From Bosea sp. RAC05 (GTDB taxonomy: Bacteria > Pseudomonadota > Alphaproteobacteria > Rhizobiales > Beijerinckiaceae), in NCBI RefSeq assembly GCF_001713455.1, contig NZ_CP016464.1, positions 3,086,001-3,150,000 on the forward strand: a stretch of 64,000 bases of DNA, given 5' to 3'. The notes beneath the pieces were generated by a model. That model saw only the letters and a program-made list of their open reading frames with translations, was not told where the DNA came from and made no database searches. A program made the translations under genes and the position numbers. Positions 56,069 through 64,000 of this stretch are shown here, in pieces (position 1 is the stretch's first letter; each line of letters starts with the position of its first letter).

Positions 56069-56824
56069 TCAGTTCGGCCAGACGGCCTGCTGGATCGCCC
56101 GGCCTCCGGCGCCGTCTTTATCGTCGGCCTCGGTCTCGCCTGCAAGCATCGCCAGCTTGCCGAGTTTGCGCACCACCAGGGCGTGGCGGCTGCTGGGCGC
56201 GATCACGCCGCAATTGGTCAGCCGCGTCATCGTGCGCGAGACGGTCTCGATGGTGAGGCCGAGATAGTCGGCCATGTCGAGGCGCGTCATCGGGATCTCG
56301 ATCACCGGCTGGCGCTCGTCGCCGCCGAGCCGGCGCGCGATCAGCAGCAGGAAGCTGGCGACGCGCTCCTCCGCGCTCTTGCGGGCGAGCAGCACCATCT
56401 GGTCCTGCGCCGCCGCCATCTCGTCGCAGAGGCAGGCGAAGAGCTGCGGGCGCAGCTCCGGCGAGCGGTTGATCTCCTCCTGGAAGCGGCCATGCTCGTA
56501 GCGGCGCAGCTTCGTCCGGTTCACCGCCTCGGCGGTGTAGAGATACTGGTCCTTCAGCGAGACGCCGAGCAGGTCACCGGGATAGAGGAAACCGGTGATG
56601 ACGCGGCGGCCGTCGCTGAGGATGCGGAAGACGCGCAGCACGCCCTCCACGACCTCGAAGACATGGCGGGCCTCGTCGCCCTCCCAGAACACCGCCGTCC
56701 CGGGCTCGAAGGTCTCGACCGGCTGCCCGCCGAAGAGGCTGTTGAGGCTGGCCGGGCAAGACGGGACCGTCGCGAATCGCCTGACAGCTCCGTGCGGCTG
56801 TGACATGGTGGCTTGCGAAAGCAT
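56069..56824 (-). CDS. Crp/Fnr-family regulator, FixK-like
   Basis: A 251-residue regulator. A cyclic-nucleotide-type beta barrel ([20 protein letters not shown]) is followed by a dimer helix and a C-terminal [23 protein letters not shown]. The recognition residues Glu193, Ser196, Arg197 fit TTGAT-N4-ATCAA-type targets. The N-terminal Cys set of Fnr is absent (only Cys23), so it should not carry a 4Fe-4S cluster and resembles FixK. Matching boxes are found at 59322 and 60920. It is upstream of the FixL-like gene, same strand. Confidence 0.88.
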   Translation of the reverse strand: MLSQATMSQPHGAVRRFATVPSCPASLNSLFGGQPVETFEPGTAVFWEGDEARHVFEVVEGVLRVFRILSDGRRVITGFLYPGDLLGVSLKDQYLYTAEAVNRTKLRRYEHGRFQEEINRSPELRPQLFACLCDEMAAAQDQMVLLARKSAEERVASFLLLIARRLGGDERQPVIEIPMTRLDMADYLGLTIETVSRTMTRLTNCGVIAPSSRHALVVRKLGKLAMLAGETEADDKDGAGGRAIQQAVWPN

Positions 56825-56962
56825 CGGCTTGTCATCCCTCTGTGATCGACGAGCCGACTTGAACCGATCCCGGTAACGGGCGAACGCCGCCACGGTGACG
56901 AACCGTGCAAAGATGTGACGGTTTGTAACAGCCGGGATCGCGAGGGAAACCCACTGCCTGCC

Positions 56963-57691
56963 ATGACCGAGCCGAACGCCCGCAACGAACACATCCTGGT
57001 GGTGGATGACGATGTTCGAATCCGGCAGATGCTGATCACCTATTTCGAGGACGAGGGATACCGCGTGACCGCTGTCGGCGACGGCGCCGCCATGCGCGAC
57101 GCCCTGCAGCGGCATCCGGTCGACATCATTCTTCTCGATCTGGTCCTGCCCGGCGGCGAGGACGGGCTGATGCTGGCGCGCGAGCTGCGCTCCCGCTGCG
57201 AGACGCCGATCATCATGCTGACCGGCCGCGACGACGTGGTCGACCGCATCGTCGGGCTCGAGGTCGGCGCCGACGACTACATCGCCAAGCCCTTCCATCT
57301 GCGCGAGGTTCTCGCCCGGCTGCGCACGGTGCTGCGCCGGCGCCAGCCCGCCGCGCCCACCCGCGCTGAGGCCGGCGAGACGATCCATTTCGACGGCTGG
57401 CGGCTCGATCTCGCCCGCCGCCAGCTCGTCACCGCCGAAGGTGTCGAGATCCAGCTGACGACCGGCGAGTTCGACATGTTGGCGGCCCTGGCACGCGCGC
57501 CCGGCCGCGTCCTGTCCCGCGACGTCCTGATGGACCTCACCCATGGCCGCAGCCTCGAGGCCTTCGACCGCACGATCGACGCGCAGATCGCGCGGCTGCG
57601 CAAGAAGATCGAGCCCAACCCGCGCCAGCCGACGCTGATCAAATCGGTCCGCGGCGTCGGCTATGTCTTCACGGGCAAGCCGGCGCCCTGA
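56963..57691 (+). CDS. OmpR-family response regulator
   Basis: A 242-residue two-domain regulator. The receiver has VVDDDVRIRQML (acidic pocket), LLDLVLPGGEDGL (phospho-Asp59), MLTGRDD and IAKPFHLREVLARL. The C-terminal winged helix has LTTGEFDMLAALARAPGRVL and IDAQIARLRKKIEPNPRQPT, ending VRGVGYVF. No separate kinase partner is adjacent; the divergent hybrid kinase is a candidate. The ATG at 56963 is used, though a GTG at 56915 is in frame. It overlaps the next convergent gene by 23 bases. Confidence 0.88.
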   Translation: MTEPNARNEHILVVDDDVRIRQMLITYFEDEGYRVTAVGDGAAMRDALQRHPVDIILLDLVLPGGEDGLMLARELRSRCETPIIMLTGRDDVVDRIVGLEVGADDYIAKPFHLREVLARLRTVLRRRQPAAPTRAEAGETIHFDGWRLDLARRQLVTAEGVEIQLTTGEFDMLAALARAPGRVLSRDVLMDLTHGRSLEAFDRTIDAQIARLRKKIEPNPRQPTLIKSVRGVGYVFTGKPAP

Positions 57692-58157
57692 CGCCCCAGG
57701 GGGGCTCGCCCATCGGCGAGGAATCGAGAATCACCGCGATGCCCGCGCCGCCACTGCGCCTGGCGCGGTCCATGCCTTGGAGCGCCCGCGGCGAATGCCC
57801 GGTGCGGATGCGCACGGCGGCACAGTCCAGCCGGCCGGCGATGGCGCAGAGATCGGCGACCAGCGCGGAGGCGACGCCCGGCCCGTCCGCGGCGCTGGCG
57901 ACGACGAACAGCGGCACGTCGAGGATGGCGCCATGCACCACATGGCGCGCCTGTCGGCACAGGCACAGGCCCTGGACATAGCCGCGCGGGTTGGTCGCCA
58001 CCCGCACGTCCTGGCACCGCCCGGCGGAGACCGCCGCATCGCCGCCGTCCCGGCGCCAGCCCGCGAGATCCGGCGGCGGCTTCATCGTGCCCACCAGAAG
58101 GTCGGCGGCATCGACCTGATCGGGGGTCATCCCCGCGATGGTATAGGCTCCCTGCAT
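57669..58157 (-). CDS. Hypothetical protein, possibly GNAT-like
   Basis: A 162-residue protein beginning MQGAYTIAGMTPDQVDAADL. The strand-loop-helix part (RVATNPRGYVQGLCLCRQAR then LDVPLFVVASAADGPGVASA) resembles an acetyltransferase fold with a degenerate acetyl-CoA loop. A metal-site alternative is suggested by CLCRQARHVVH. The call is weak. It is downstream of the alcohol dehydrogenase in the oxygen-response block, 38 bases after its stop. Confidence 0.55.
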   Translation of the reverse strand: MQGAYTIAGMTPDQVDAADLLVGTMKPPPDLAGWRRDGGDAAVSAGRCQDVRVATNPRGYVQGLCLCRQARHVVHGAILDVPLFVVASAADGPGVASALVADLCAIAGRLDCAAVRIRTGHSPRALQGMDRARRSGGAGIAVILDSSPMGEPPWGVRAPACP

Positions 58158-58195
58158 GGCGAGGCTCCTCTCCCCGCGATCCGTCCGCCGCGCCA

Positions 58196-59269
58196 TCAGG
58201 CGGCCGCCCGGTCGGTCTCCGGCCCGGACGCGGCGATCGGCAGCGACAGATCGAGCACGATCCGCCCCTCGACCGCGCCGCGCTTGAGCCGCGCGAACAC
58301 CGCGTTGATGTCGCTCAGCGGCACCGTCGCGATCCGGGCCGTGACCTTGCCCTCCGCCGCAAAGGCGATGGCCTCGTCCAGATCCCGTCGCGTTCCCACG
58401 ATCGAGCCGCGCAGCGTCACCCGCTTCAGCACCACCTCGAAGATCGGCGTCGGGAATTCGCCCGGCGGCAGCCCGACCAGCGCGACCGTGCCTCGGCGCC
58501 GCGCCATCCGCACCGCCTGGGCGAAGGCCGGCGGCGAGACCGCGGTGACCAGCACGCCATGCGCCCCGCCGCCCGTGGCGGCGATGACATCCTCGACGGC
58601 CGTCGGCGAACGCGCATCGACGGTGACGTCGGCCCCCGTCGCGCGGGCCAGGGCCAGCTTGTCCTCGGCGATGTCGACCGCCACGACCTTGAGCCCCATC
58701 GCCCGCGCATACTGGATCGCGACCTGGCCGAGCCCACCGATGCCGGAGATCACGACCCATTCGCCCGGCCGCGCCTCGGTCTCCTTCAGGCCCTTGTAGG
58801 TGGTGACGCCGGCGCAGAGGATCGGCGCCATCGCCGCGAAATCGATGCCGTCCGGCAGCCGCGCCGCGAAGGCCGCCGAGGCGATCGCATATTCGGCGAA
58901 GCCGCCATTGCAGCTGTAGCCGGTGTTGTGCTGGTGCTCGCAGAGCGTCTCCCAGCCGGTCTCGCAATATTCGCAGCGCAGGCAGGAATCATGCAGCCAG
59001 GCGATGCCGACCGCGTCCCCCAGCTTGAAATCGCTGACGCCGGGCCCGAGCGCCGCGACGGTTCCGGCGACCTCGTGGCCGGGAATGAAGGGCGGCACCG
59101 GCCTGACCGGCCAGTCGCCGTCGGCGGCGTGGAGATCGGTGTGGCAGACGCCGCAGGCTCGCACCTTGACGAGCAGCTCGCCCGGTCCCGGAACCGGCAC
59201 CGGCACGTCCTCGATCACGAGGGGCTGGCCGAACGCCCGCACGACCGCAGCCTTCATCATCGTCGCCAT
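58196..59269 (-). CDS. adhP: Zinc-dependent alcohol dehydrogenase, AdhP-like
   Basis: NAD-dependent alcohol dehydrogenase of 357 residues. The catalytic zinc site is in ACGVCHTDLHAADGDW and PGHEVAG. The structural zinc has CLRCEYCETGWETLCEHQ. The Rossmann loop is VISGIGGLGQVAIQYARAMG. ATG 59269 has GGAGAG upstream. A FixK/Fnr-type box lies about 53 bases before the start, so the gene is probably induced when oxygen is low, to recycle NADH by fermentation. Confidence 0.92.
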   Translation of the reverse strand: MATMMKAAVVRAFGQPLVIEDVPVPVPGPGELLVKVRACGVCHTDLHAADGDWPVRPVPPFIPGHEVAGTVAALGPGVSDFKLGDAVGIAWLHDSCLRCEYCETGWETLCEHQHNTGYSCNGGFAEYAIASAAFAARLPDGIDFAAMAPILCAGVTTYKGLKETEARPGEWVVISGIGGLGQVAIQYARAMGLKVVAVDIAEDKLALARATGADVTVDARSPTAVEDVIAATGGGAHGVLVTAVSPPAFAQAVRMARRRGTVALVGLPPGEFPTPIFEVVLKRVTLRGSIVGTRRDLDEAIAFAAEGKVTARIATVPLSDINAVFARLKRGAVEGRIVLDLSLPIAASGPETDRAAA

Positions 59270-59321
59270 GATCCGCTCTCCCTCCGTCACCGCCATGGTA
59301 CGGCGTCGCGCGGATCGGACC

Positions 59322-59335
59322 TTGAGGGAGATCAA
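59322..59335. promoter_or_regulatory. FixK/Fnr box upstream of adhP
   Basis: TTGAGGGAGATCAA fits TTGAT-N4-ATCAA in nine of ten defined bases. It lies about 53 bases upstream of the adhP ATG, and overlaps the stop codon region of the upstream kinase-fusion gene. Confidence 0.6.
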
Positions 59336-60867
59336 GCGGCGCCGGAGAGGTCCGTCCCTTCAACCATCGCGCGGGCCTCGCGGCAGACGGCCTCGGGGCC
59401 CGCCTCGGTGGAGAGCCGCCTCCAGTCTTCCACCGGTGTGGCGCGGCCAAGCTGCTGGCGCACGATCTCGCCCGTCGCGTCCGAGGGATCACCCCGGCGC
59501 GCCTCGACCCGCGCGATCAGGGTCGGCGCCGGCGCCTCGAGCCACAACCCCTGGAAGGCCACGCCTGCCTCATGCGCGGCCCGCGCGATGCGCTCGCGAT
59601 CGGGCGCGCGGTCGAACACGGCATCGGCGACGACGCCGTGCCCCAGCCGCAGGATCGCGCCCGCACGCTGCGCCTGTTCCGCAAAGACCGCCTCGGAAAC
59701 GGCCGGCCGATAGGCCTCCGGCGGCAGCCGCATCTGCGGCTCGACCCCGTGGCGCCGCTTGCGCAGCCGGTCGGAGGCGAGGATCCGCGCGCCGGGAACC
59801 GGCCCGAGGCCCGGCGCCACCGCCGCCGCGACGGTCGACTTGCCCGCGCCCGACAGGCCGCCCACCGCGACGAGGCGCGCGGCCTTCGGCGCCAGGCAGC
59901 GCAAGGCCAGCGCCAGATAGGAGCGCGCCTCGTCCAGCACGCGCGCGTCCCCGCCGTCCCGCGCCTGGACGGCGACGACATGGGCCCGCACGGCGGCGCG
60001 CACCGCCATGAAGAAGGGCAGCAGCGGCAGCCCGGCCTCGTCGTCGGTGATGTCGAGATAACGGTTCAGCAGCGTGTTCGCGTGTCCGGCGAGGTCGCGA
60101 TGCCAGAGATCCATCAGCACGAAGGCGAGATCGTAGAGCACATCCGTCGTCGCCAGCGCCTCGTCGAATTCGAGCGCGTCGAACAGCGTCGGCTCGCCCG
60201 CGACGAGGCAGATGTTGCGCAGGTGAAGGTCGCCATGGCAGCGGCGGATCCGCCCCTCCCGGCCGCGCGCATCCAAGAGCGACCGGTGGCGGTCGAGCGC
60301 CTCCCGGCAGGCCGCTTCCAGCGCCGCGACCTCGCCGGCCGGCAGGAGATCGGTCAGGGCGAAGCCGTTGGCGTTGATCGCGAGGACGGAGGCCATCGCC
60401 TCGGCGCCGCCGCGGCCGCGCGCGATCTCGGCCCCCGCATGGAAGCGCGCGATGGCGCGCGCCAGCGTCGTCACCAGAGCGGACGTCAGCCGTCCCTGCT
60501 GCGCCATCCGGTCGAACAGCCCGTCCTCGTCGAAGCGCGCCATCTCGACCGCGGCATCGACCAGGACGCCGCCGCCATCCAGCGCCAGCCGCCCGTCGCG
60601 CTCGCGCGTCAGCCGGCGCACGGCCCGGTAGAGCGACGGCGCCGTCCGCCGGTTCAGCCGCAGCTCGCGCTCGCAGGCGACGAGCCGCTTCTGCGGCGTC
60701 GAGAAATCCAGATAGGGCAGCGCGACCGGCCGCTTCAGCTTGAAGGCCCGCTCTCCGCCCAGCAGCACGACCGAGATATGGGTGGTGATCACCCGCGCCT
60801 GCGCGGGCGCCACGCCCGCCTCGGCCGCCAGCAGCTCCAGCGCCTCCTCGAAATCCTCGGCCGCCAT
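59332..60867 (-). CDS. Aminoglycoside-phosphotransferase-like/ATP-binding fusion protein
   Basis: A 511-residue bifunctional protein. The N-terminal kinase-like part has CHGDLHLRNICLV (catalytic Asp) and FDALEFDEALATTDVLYDLA. The C-terminal part is a P-loop kinase domain (LVAVGGLSGAGKSTVAAAVA, about residues 338-357) with an Asp-containing RILASDRLRKRRHG. The family commonly sits with UspA and alcohol dehydrogenase genes in oxygen-response clusters. Substrates are unknown; the antibiotic name is only structural. A FixK-type box lies 53-66 bases upstream of ATG 60867. Confidence 0.82.
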   Translation of the reverse strand: MAAEDFEEALELLAAEAGVAPAQARVITTHISVVLLGGERAFKLKRPVALPYLDFSTPQKRLVACERELRLNRRTAPSLYRAVRRLTRERDGRLALDGGGVLVDAAVEMARFDEDGLFDRMAQQGRLTSALVTTLARAIARFHAGAEIARGRGGAEAMASVLAINANGFALTDLLPAGEVAALEAACREALDRHRSLLDARGREGRIRRCHGDLHLRNICLVAGEPTLFDALEFDEALATTDVLYDLAFVLMDLWHRDLAGHANTLLNRYLDITDDEAGLPLLPFFMAVRAAVRAHVVAVQARDGGDARVLDEARSYLALALRCLAPKAARLVAVGGLSGAGKSTVAAAVAPGLGPVPGARILASDRLRKRRHGVEPQMRLPPEAYRPAVSEAVFAEQAQRAGAILRLGHGVVADAVFDRAPDRERIARAAHEAGVAFQGLWLEAPAPTLIARVEARRGDPSDATGEIVRQQLGRATPVEDWRRLSTEAGPEAVCREARAMVEGTDLSGAA

Positions 60868-60919
60868 CGTGCTCTCCCGGTTGCGGCCCGCATCATCGCG
60901 GTGCGGGCCGGCCGCATCG

Positions 60920-60933
60920 TTGCGTTCGATCAA
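60920..60933. promoter_or_regulatory. FixK-type box upstream of the kinase-fusion gene
   Basis: TTGCGTTCGATCAA matches the TTG(A/C)-N8-TCAA form favoured by rhizobial FixK2 proteins. It is centred about 60 bases upstream of the ATG at 60867. The divergent SDR gene starts at 61052. Confidence 0.5.
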
Positions 60934-61051
60934 CGCGAAGTGACGGCAGGCGGTTCGACCGCGGCCGCGGCTTGGACTACACCGGAGAGGATGGCCGGCG
61001 CGATCTCGCCGCGCCAGCCCTGCCCTCCCTCTGCAGAAAGCAACGCGCGTC

Positions 61052-61801
61052 ATGATGAAGGACTTTGCCGGCAAACATGTCATCGTCATGGGCGGTAGCC
61101 GCGGCATCGGCCGCTCGACCGCGCTCGCCTTCGCCCGGCGCGGGGCCGCGGTGTCGATCTGCGCGCGCACCCCGGGTCCGCTCGCCGCGACGCGGCAGGA
61201 GATCGCGGATCTCGGTGTGAGCGCCCATGCCGCCTCCGTCGACCTCGCGGACGCGGCCGCGATCGACGCCTATCTTCCCGAGGCGGTCAAGGCGCTCGGC
61301 GGCCTCGACATTCTCGTCAACAACGCCTCGGGCTTCGGCCATTCCGATGACGAGGCCGGCTGGGGCGCCTCCTTCGACGTCGACATGATGGCGGTCGTGC
61401 GCGGCAGTCACGCCGCCATCCCGCACATGACCGCCGGCGGCGCGATCGTGAACATCTCCTCGATCTCCGGGCTGCGCGCCACCTCCCGCTCGGCGCCCTA
61501 TGGCGCGATCAAGGCGGCGGTGATGCACTACACTGCGAGCCAGGCGAAGATGCTGGCGCGGCAGGGCATCCGCGTGAACTGCGTCGCGCCCGGCTCGGTC
61601 GAGTTCCCCGGCGGCACCTGGGAGGACCGGAGGACCTCCAACCCCGATCTCTACAACTCGACCCTGGCCACCATCCCCTTCGGACGCATGGGCCGCCCCG
61701 AGGAGATCGCCGAGGTCGTGCTCTTCCTCGCCTCCGAGCGGGCGAGCTGGGTCACCGGCCAGAGCCTCGTTGTCGATGGCGGCCAGCTCATCGGCCCCTG
61801 A
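61052..61801 (+). CDS. Short-chain dehydrogenase/reductase
   Basis: A 249-residue SDR. VMGGSRGIGRSTALAFARRG is the cofactor loop, VNNASGF the NNAG-like loop and YGAIKAAVM the catalytic Tyr-Lys. The C-terminus has ERASWVTGQSLVVDGGQL, typical of FabG-like SDRs. Substrate unknown. It starts MMKDFAGKH at 61052. It may share the divergent promoter region with the kinase-fusion gene. Confidence 0.88.
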   Translation: MMKDFAGKHVIVMGGSRGIGRSTALAFARRGAAVSICARTPGPLAATRQEIADLGVSAHAASVDLADAAAIDAYLPEAVKALGGLDILVNNASGFGHSDDEAGWGASFDVDMMAVVRGSHAAIPHMTAGGAIVNISSISGLRATSRSAPYGAIKAAVMHYTASQAKMLARQGIRVNCVAPGSVEFPGGTWEDRRTSNPDLYNSTLATIPFGRMGRPEEIAEVVLFLASERASWVTGQSLVVDGGQLIGP

Positions 61802-61839
61802 CGACACCGACGGACGACCGGCCTGGGCGGACGCCCCGC

Positions 61840-62190
61840 TCAGGCCTCAGCCGGAGCGCCGCCCTGCGCGGCGCCCGGCTCGCAATAGAGTGCGTGCAGC
61901 GTCTCCAGCACCGCCCTCGCCTCCGCGCTGGCGAGCGAGAAGGTCACCGCGACGCCGCGACGGCGCGCCGCGATCAACCCCTGCCGCCGCAGCTGCGCCA
62001 GATGGGCCGCGACGCCGGCCGGGCTCAGGCCCGTGATCCGCGCGAGTTCGCCCGCCCCCTCCTCGCCCTCGACCAGCCGGCACAGGATGGCGAGGCGGCG
62101 CGGGCTCGCCATGGCGGCGAGCAGCGCTGCCGCCGCCTCGATCGGTGCCGCGATGCCGGCTTCGTCGCGCGTCAGCAAGGCCGTTGACAT
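61840..62190 (-). CDS. bigR: ArsR-family persulfide-responsive repressor, BigR type
   Basis: A 116-residue ArsR-family repressor with the HTH in ELARITGLSPAGVAAHLAQL and a basic wing. Cys37 and Cys103 are 66 residues apart, the same spacing as Cys42 and Cys108 of BigR, whose disulfide or persulfide formation releases DNA. The context (YeeE halves and a Blh-like hydrolase) is that of the sulfide-detoxification operon. Its ATG overlaps the -35 element of the divergent operon promoter. Confidence 0.87.
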   Translation of the reverse strand: MSTALLTRDEAGIAAPIEAAAALLAAMASPRRLAILCRLVEGEEGAGELARITGLSPAGVAAHLAQLRRQGLIAARRRGVAVTFSLASAEARAVLETLHALYCEPGAAQGGAPAEA

Positions 62191-62213
62191 ATTCGATAAT
62201 CCATATATATGGA
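62184..62213 (+). promoter_or_regulatory. Operon promoter with BigR-type operator
   Basis: TTGACA (62184-62189) is a perfect -35 element that includes the start codon of bigR on the other strand. The 14-base palindrome TCCATATATATGGA (62200-62213) covers the -10 region, so repressor binding would block transcription of the DUF2892-yeeE-blh operon. Confidence 0.6.
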
Positions 62214-62244
62214 GGATATTAGTTCTTAACGGGAGATCGTGATC

Positions 62245-62469
62245 ATGGTCAATGTCGGTTCGCTGGATCGGACGCTTCGCTTCGTCGTCGGCGCCGTCCT
62301 CCTCGTCGCCGTCTTCGTGCCGCCCCTCGCCGGCTGGGTCGCCCCGCTCGGCGCCTGGAAATATGCGCTGACGGCCTGGGGCGCGGTCATGATCGGGACA
62401 GCCGCGATGCGCTTCTGCCCGGCCTATACGCTGCTCGGCCTCAACACCTGCGGGACGCGCCAGCCGTGA
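62245..62469 (+). CDS. DUF2892 (YgaP-like) membrane protein
   Basis: A 74-residue membrane protein with two helices (LRFVVGAVLLVAVFVPPLAGW and LTAWGAVMIGTAAMRFCPAY). The motif NVGSLDRTLRFVVGA and the CPAYTLLGLNTCG end are those of DUF2892, the membrane part of YgaP rhodaneses. GGGAG lies upstream of ATG 62245; a GTG at 62239 is possible. The stop overlaps the next start (GTGA). Confidence 0.85.
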   Translation: MVNVGSLDRTLRFVVGAVLLVAVFVPPLAGWVAPLGAWKYALTAWGAVMIGTAAMRFCPAYTLLGLNTCGTRQP

Positions 62470-62897
62470 CGGTCGCGTCGAGCTTCACGCCGCTCGCCTC
62501 GCTGGCGGGCGGTGCCCTGATCGGGCTGGCGGCGGCGATGCTGATGCTGTTCCAGGGCCGCATCGCCGGGATCAGCGGCATCGTCTCGCGGCTGCTCCTG
62601 CCGGCCGGCGACGGCCAGTCCTGGGGCCGGCTCGCCTTTGTCGCGGGCCTCGTCCTGGCCCCGCTCGTCTACGGGGCGCTGACCGGGATCGCGCCGCAGC
62701 CCAACATCGAGACCGGGCCCTTTCTGCTGGTGGTGGCGGGCGGTCTCGTCGGCTTCGGCGCCGTCTGGGGCAATGGCTGCACCTCCGGCCATGGCATCTG
62801 CGGTCTGTCGCGCCTCTCGCTGCGCTCCGCCGTCGCCGTCGCCACCTTCATGACGACGGCGATCGCGACCGTCTTCCTCGTCCGACACGTGCTGTGA
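62466..62897 (+). CDS. YeeE/YedE-family transporter half, first
   Basis: A 143-residue membrane protein with about four helices. The conserved WGNGCTSGHGICGLSRLSLR motif (about residues 101-120) carries the Cys residues linked to sulfur-compound transport in YeeE. Half-size YeeE proteins pair with a second half (PmpA/PmpB type). The GTG start at 62466 overlaps the DUF2892 stop. Confidence 0.87.
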   Translation: MTVASSFTPLASLAGGALIGLAAAMLMLFQGRIAGISGIVSRLLLPAGDGQSWGRLAFVAGLVLAPLVYGALTGIAPQPNIETGPFLLVVAGGLVGFGAVWGNGCTSGHGICGLSRLSLRSAVAVATFMTTAIATVFLVRHVL

Positions 62898-62905
62898 GAG
62901 CCTCG

Positions 62906-63355
62906 ATGTCCGTGATCCTGCAGTTCCTGACCGGCCTCGCCTTCGGGCTCGGGCTGATCCTGGCGGGCATGGCCGACCCGACCAAGGTGCTCGCCTTCCT
63001 CGATCTCGCCGCGATCCCGGCCGGCGCCTGGGACCCGAGCCTGATCTTTGTCATGGCGGGCGGCATCGCCGTCACCTTCACCGCCTACCGGCTGATCCTG
63101 GCCCGCGAGCGCCCCGTCATGGCCGAGCGCTTCCTGCTGCCCGAACCCGGCCCGGTCGATGGTCGGCTGCTGACGGGCGCCGCCCTGTTCGGCATCGGCT
63201 GGGGCCTCGCCGGCCTCTGCCCCGGCCCCGCGCTCGTCTCGACCCTCACCGGCGGCCAGCCCGCCATCATCTTCATCGCCGCGATGCTCGCCGGCATGGC
63301 GATGGCGCGGCTCCTGTCGTCCGCCACGACGCCCCTGCGGTCGAAGACCGCCTGA
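62906..63355 (+). CDS. YeeE/YedE-family transporter half, second
   Basis: The 149-residue second half. LTGLAFGLGLILAGMADPTK at the N-terminus and GWGLAGLCPGPALVSTLTGG near residues 108-127 are the YeeE motifs, with a Cys in the second. ATG 62906 is used; a GTG at 62894 overlaps the previous stop. The two halves probably form the importer or exporter of reduced sulfur. Confidence 0.85.
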   Translation: MSVILQFLTGLAFGLGLILAGMADPTKVLAFLDLAAIPAGAWDPSLIFVMAGGIAVTFTAYRLILARERPVMAERFLLPEPGPVDGRLLTGAALFGIGWGLAGLCPGPALVSTLTGGQPAIIFIAAMLAGMAMARLLSSATTPLRSKTA

Positions 63356-63374
63356 CGAACCGAGGAGGTTCCCC

Positions 63375-64000
63375 ATGACCGCCATTCCGCACCCCGTCGA
63401 CCTCGCGACCAGGCCCGAGGTCACCGCCTTCTTCGACGCGCAGACCAACACCGTCAGCTATGTCGTCAAGGACCCCGGCTCCCGCGCCTGCGCCATCGTC
63501 GATTCAGTGATGGACATCGACTATGCGGCGGGCCGGATCGCCTATCACTCGGCCGACGAGATCGTCGCCTTCGTCCGCGAGCACGGCCTCGAGGTCGAGT
63601 GGCTGATCGAGACCCATGTCCATGCCGACCACCTCTCCGCCGCGCCCTATCTCCAGGGGCTGCTCGGCGGCAAGATCGGCATCGGCGACCGCATTACGAT
63701 CGTGCAGGAGACCTTCGGCAAGGTCTTCAACGAAGGCACCGAATTCCAGCGCGACGGCAGCCAGTTCGACCGTCTCTTCGCCGAGGGCGACACCTACACG
63801 ATCGGCGGCATGACCGCCTTCGCCATGCACACGCCCGGCCACACCCCGGCCTGCATGACCCATGTCATCGGCGATGCCGCCTTTGTCGGCGACACGCTGT
63901 TCATGCCGGATGGCGGCTCGGCCCGGGCGGATTTTCCCGGTGGCGACGCCCGGACGCTGTATCGCTCGATCCAGCGCGTACTGGCGCTGCCGCCGCAGAC
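63375..64000 (+). CDS. Blh-like metallo-beta-lactamase-fold hydrolase, C-terminus cut by window edge
   Basis: The visible 208 residues contain the metal motif IETHVHADHLSAAPYL (His81, His83, Asp85, His86), HTPGHTPACMTHVIGD and FVGDTLFMPDGGSARADFPG. The last matches ETHE1/Blh persulfide dioxygenases. It probably oxidises glutathione persulfide. GAGGAGG lies 7 bases upstream of ATG 63375. Last gene visible in the BigR-type operon. Confidence 0.9.
   Translation, partial: MTAIPHPVDLATRPEVTAFFDAQTNTVSYVVKDPGSRACAIVDSVMDIDYAAGRIAYHSADEIVAFVREHGLEVEWLIETHVHADHLSAAPYLQGLLGGKIGIGDRITIVQETFGKVFNEGTEFQRDGSQFDRLFAEGDTYTIGGMTAFAMHTPGHTPACMTHVIGDAAFVGDTLFMPDGGSARADFPGGDARTLYRSIQRVLALPPQ

Noticed and set aside
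56825..56962. A FixK box for autoregulation between the FixK-like gene and the OmpR-type regulator
   Set aside because: Only partial TTGA...TCAA-like sequences were found; none keeps both half-sites.

Overview
The window is GC-rich chromosomal DNA with dense genes, short overlaps and long antisense shadow frames. Several markers point to an alphaproteobacterium of the order Hyphomicrobiales: the pcm-tolC-popZ(DUF2497)-valS block, an ExoR homologue, BA14K-type secreted proteins, a heme-PAS FixL-like kinase with a FixK-like regulator, an EcfG-type promoter and an AbcR-like small RNA. A Bosea-like genus is my guess from general familiarity; it is not proven here. I see no prophage, insertion sequence or CRISPR array. 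One end holds a partial argC and the other a partial metallo-hydrolase.

Layout. 1-8.5 kb: housekeeping (argC, pyrG, secG, tpiA, then ppiD-trpE). 8.5-15.4 kb: a BA14K protein, lrgAB, xth, an exoR homologue, ilvD and a DedA protein. 15.5-23.4 kb: valS, a stress-protein pair with an EcfG-type promoter, popZ, tolC, pcm and a PAS protein. 23.4-30.9 kb: tRNA-Cys, tRNA-Asn, photolyase, alaX-sseA, an MFS pump and a His-rich cupin. 30.8-34.4 kb: modABC with a ModE-type operator, an HTH-only ModE and a CueR-like regulator.

34.5-50.4 kb is the most distinctive part. Divergent operons around a MarR regulator encode an enamidase homologue, two DUF1185 paralogues, a molybdenum hydroxylase (FAD subunit plus a fused 2Fe-2S/Mo subunit), a 6-hydroxynicotinate reductase homologue and an ApbE-superfamily (UPF0280) protein. 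A branched-chain-type ABC importer follows. Together they look like a reductive N-heterocycle (nicotinate-like) degradation system: uptake, hydroxylation, ring reduction, ring opening. The molybdate importer next door would supply the cofactor metal. Two related 18-bp boxes, upstream of the enamidase and hydroxylase operons, look like sites of the MarR protein; a weaker third lies upstream of the importer's binding protein.

50.4-53.5 kb: an AbcR-like sRNA and exbB-exbD-tonB. 53.5-61.8 kb: an oxygen-response block with a phosphoribosyltransferase, a FixL-like hybrid kinase, a FixK-like regulator, an OmpR-type regulator, alcohol dehydrogenase and a kinase/ATPase fusion, with two FixK-type boxes. 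61.8-64 kb: a BigR-type sulfide-response operon (DUF2892, two YeeE halves, Blh-like hydrolase).

Two families of long palindromic intergenic repeats (three and two copies) sit mostly at the 3' ends of operons. One copy supplies the last codons and the stop of the UPF0280 gene. Gene-free gaps over 300 bases are 771-1095 (argC leader) and 50384-50864 (importer promoter region and the sRNA). The 293-base gap 14500-14792 between DedA and ilvD holds an AT-rich patch near 14622-14655 that probably carries the ilvD promoter.
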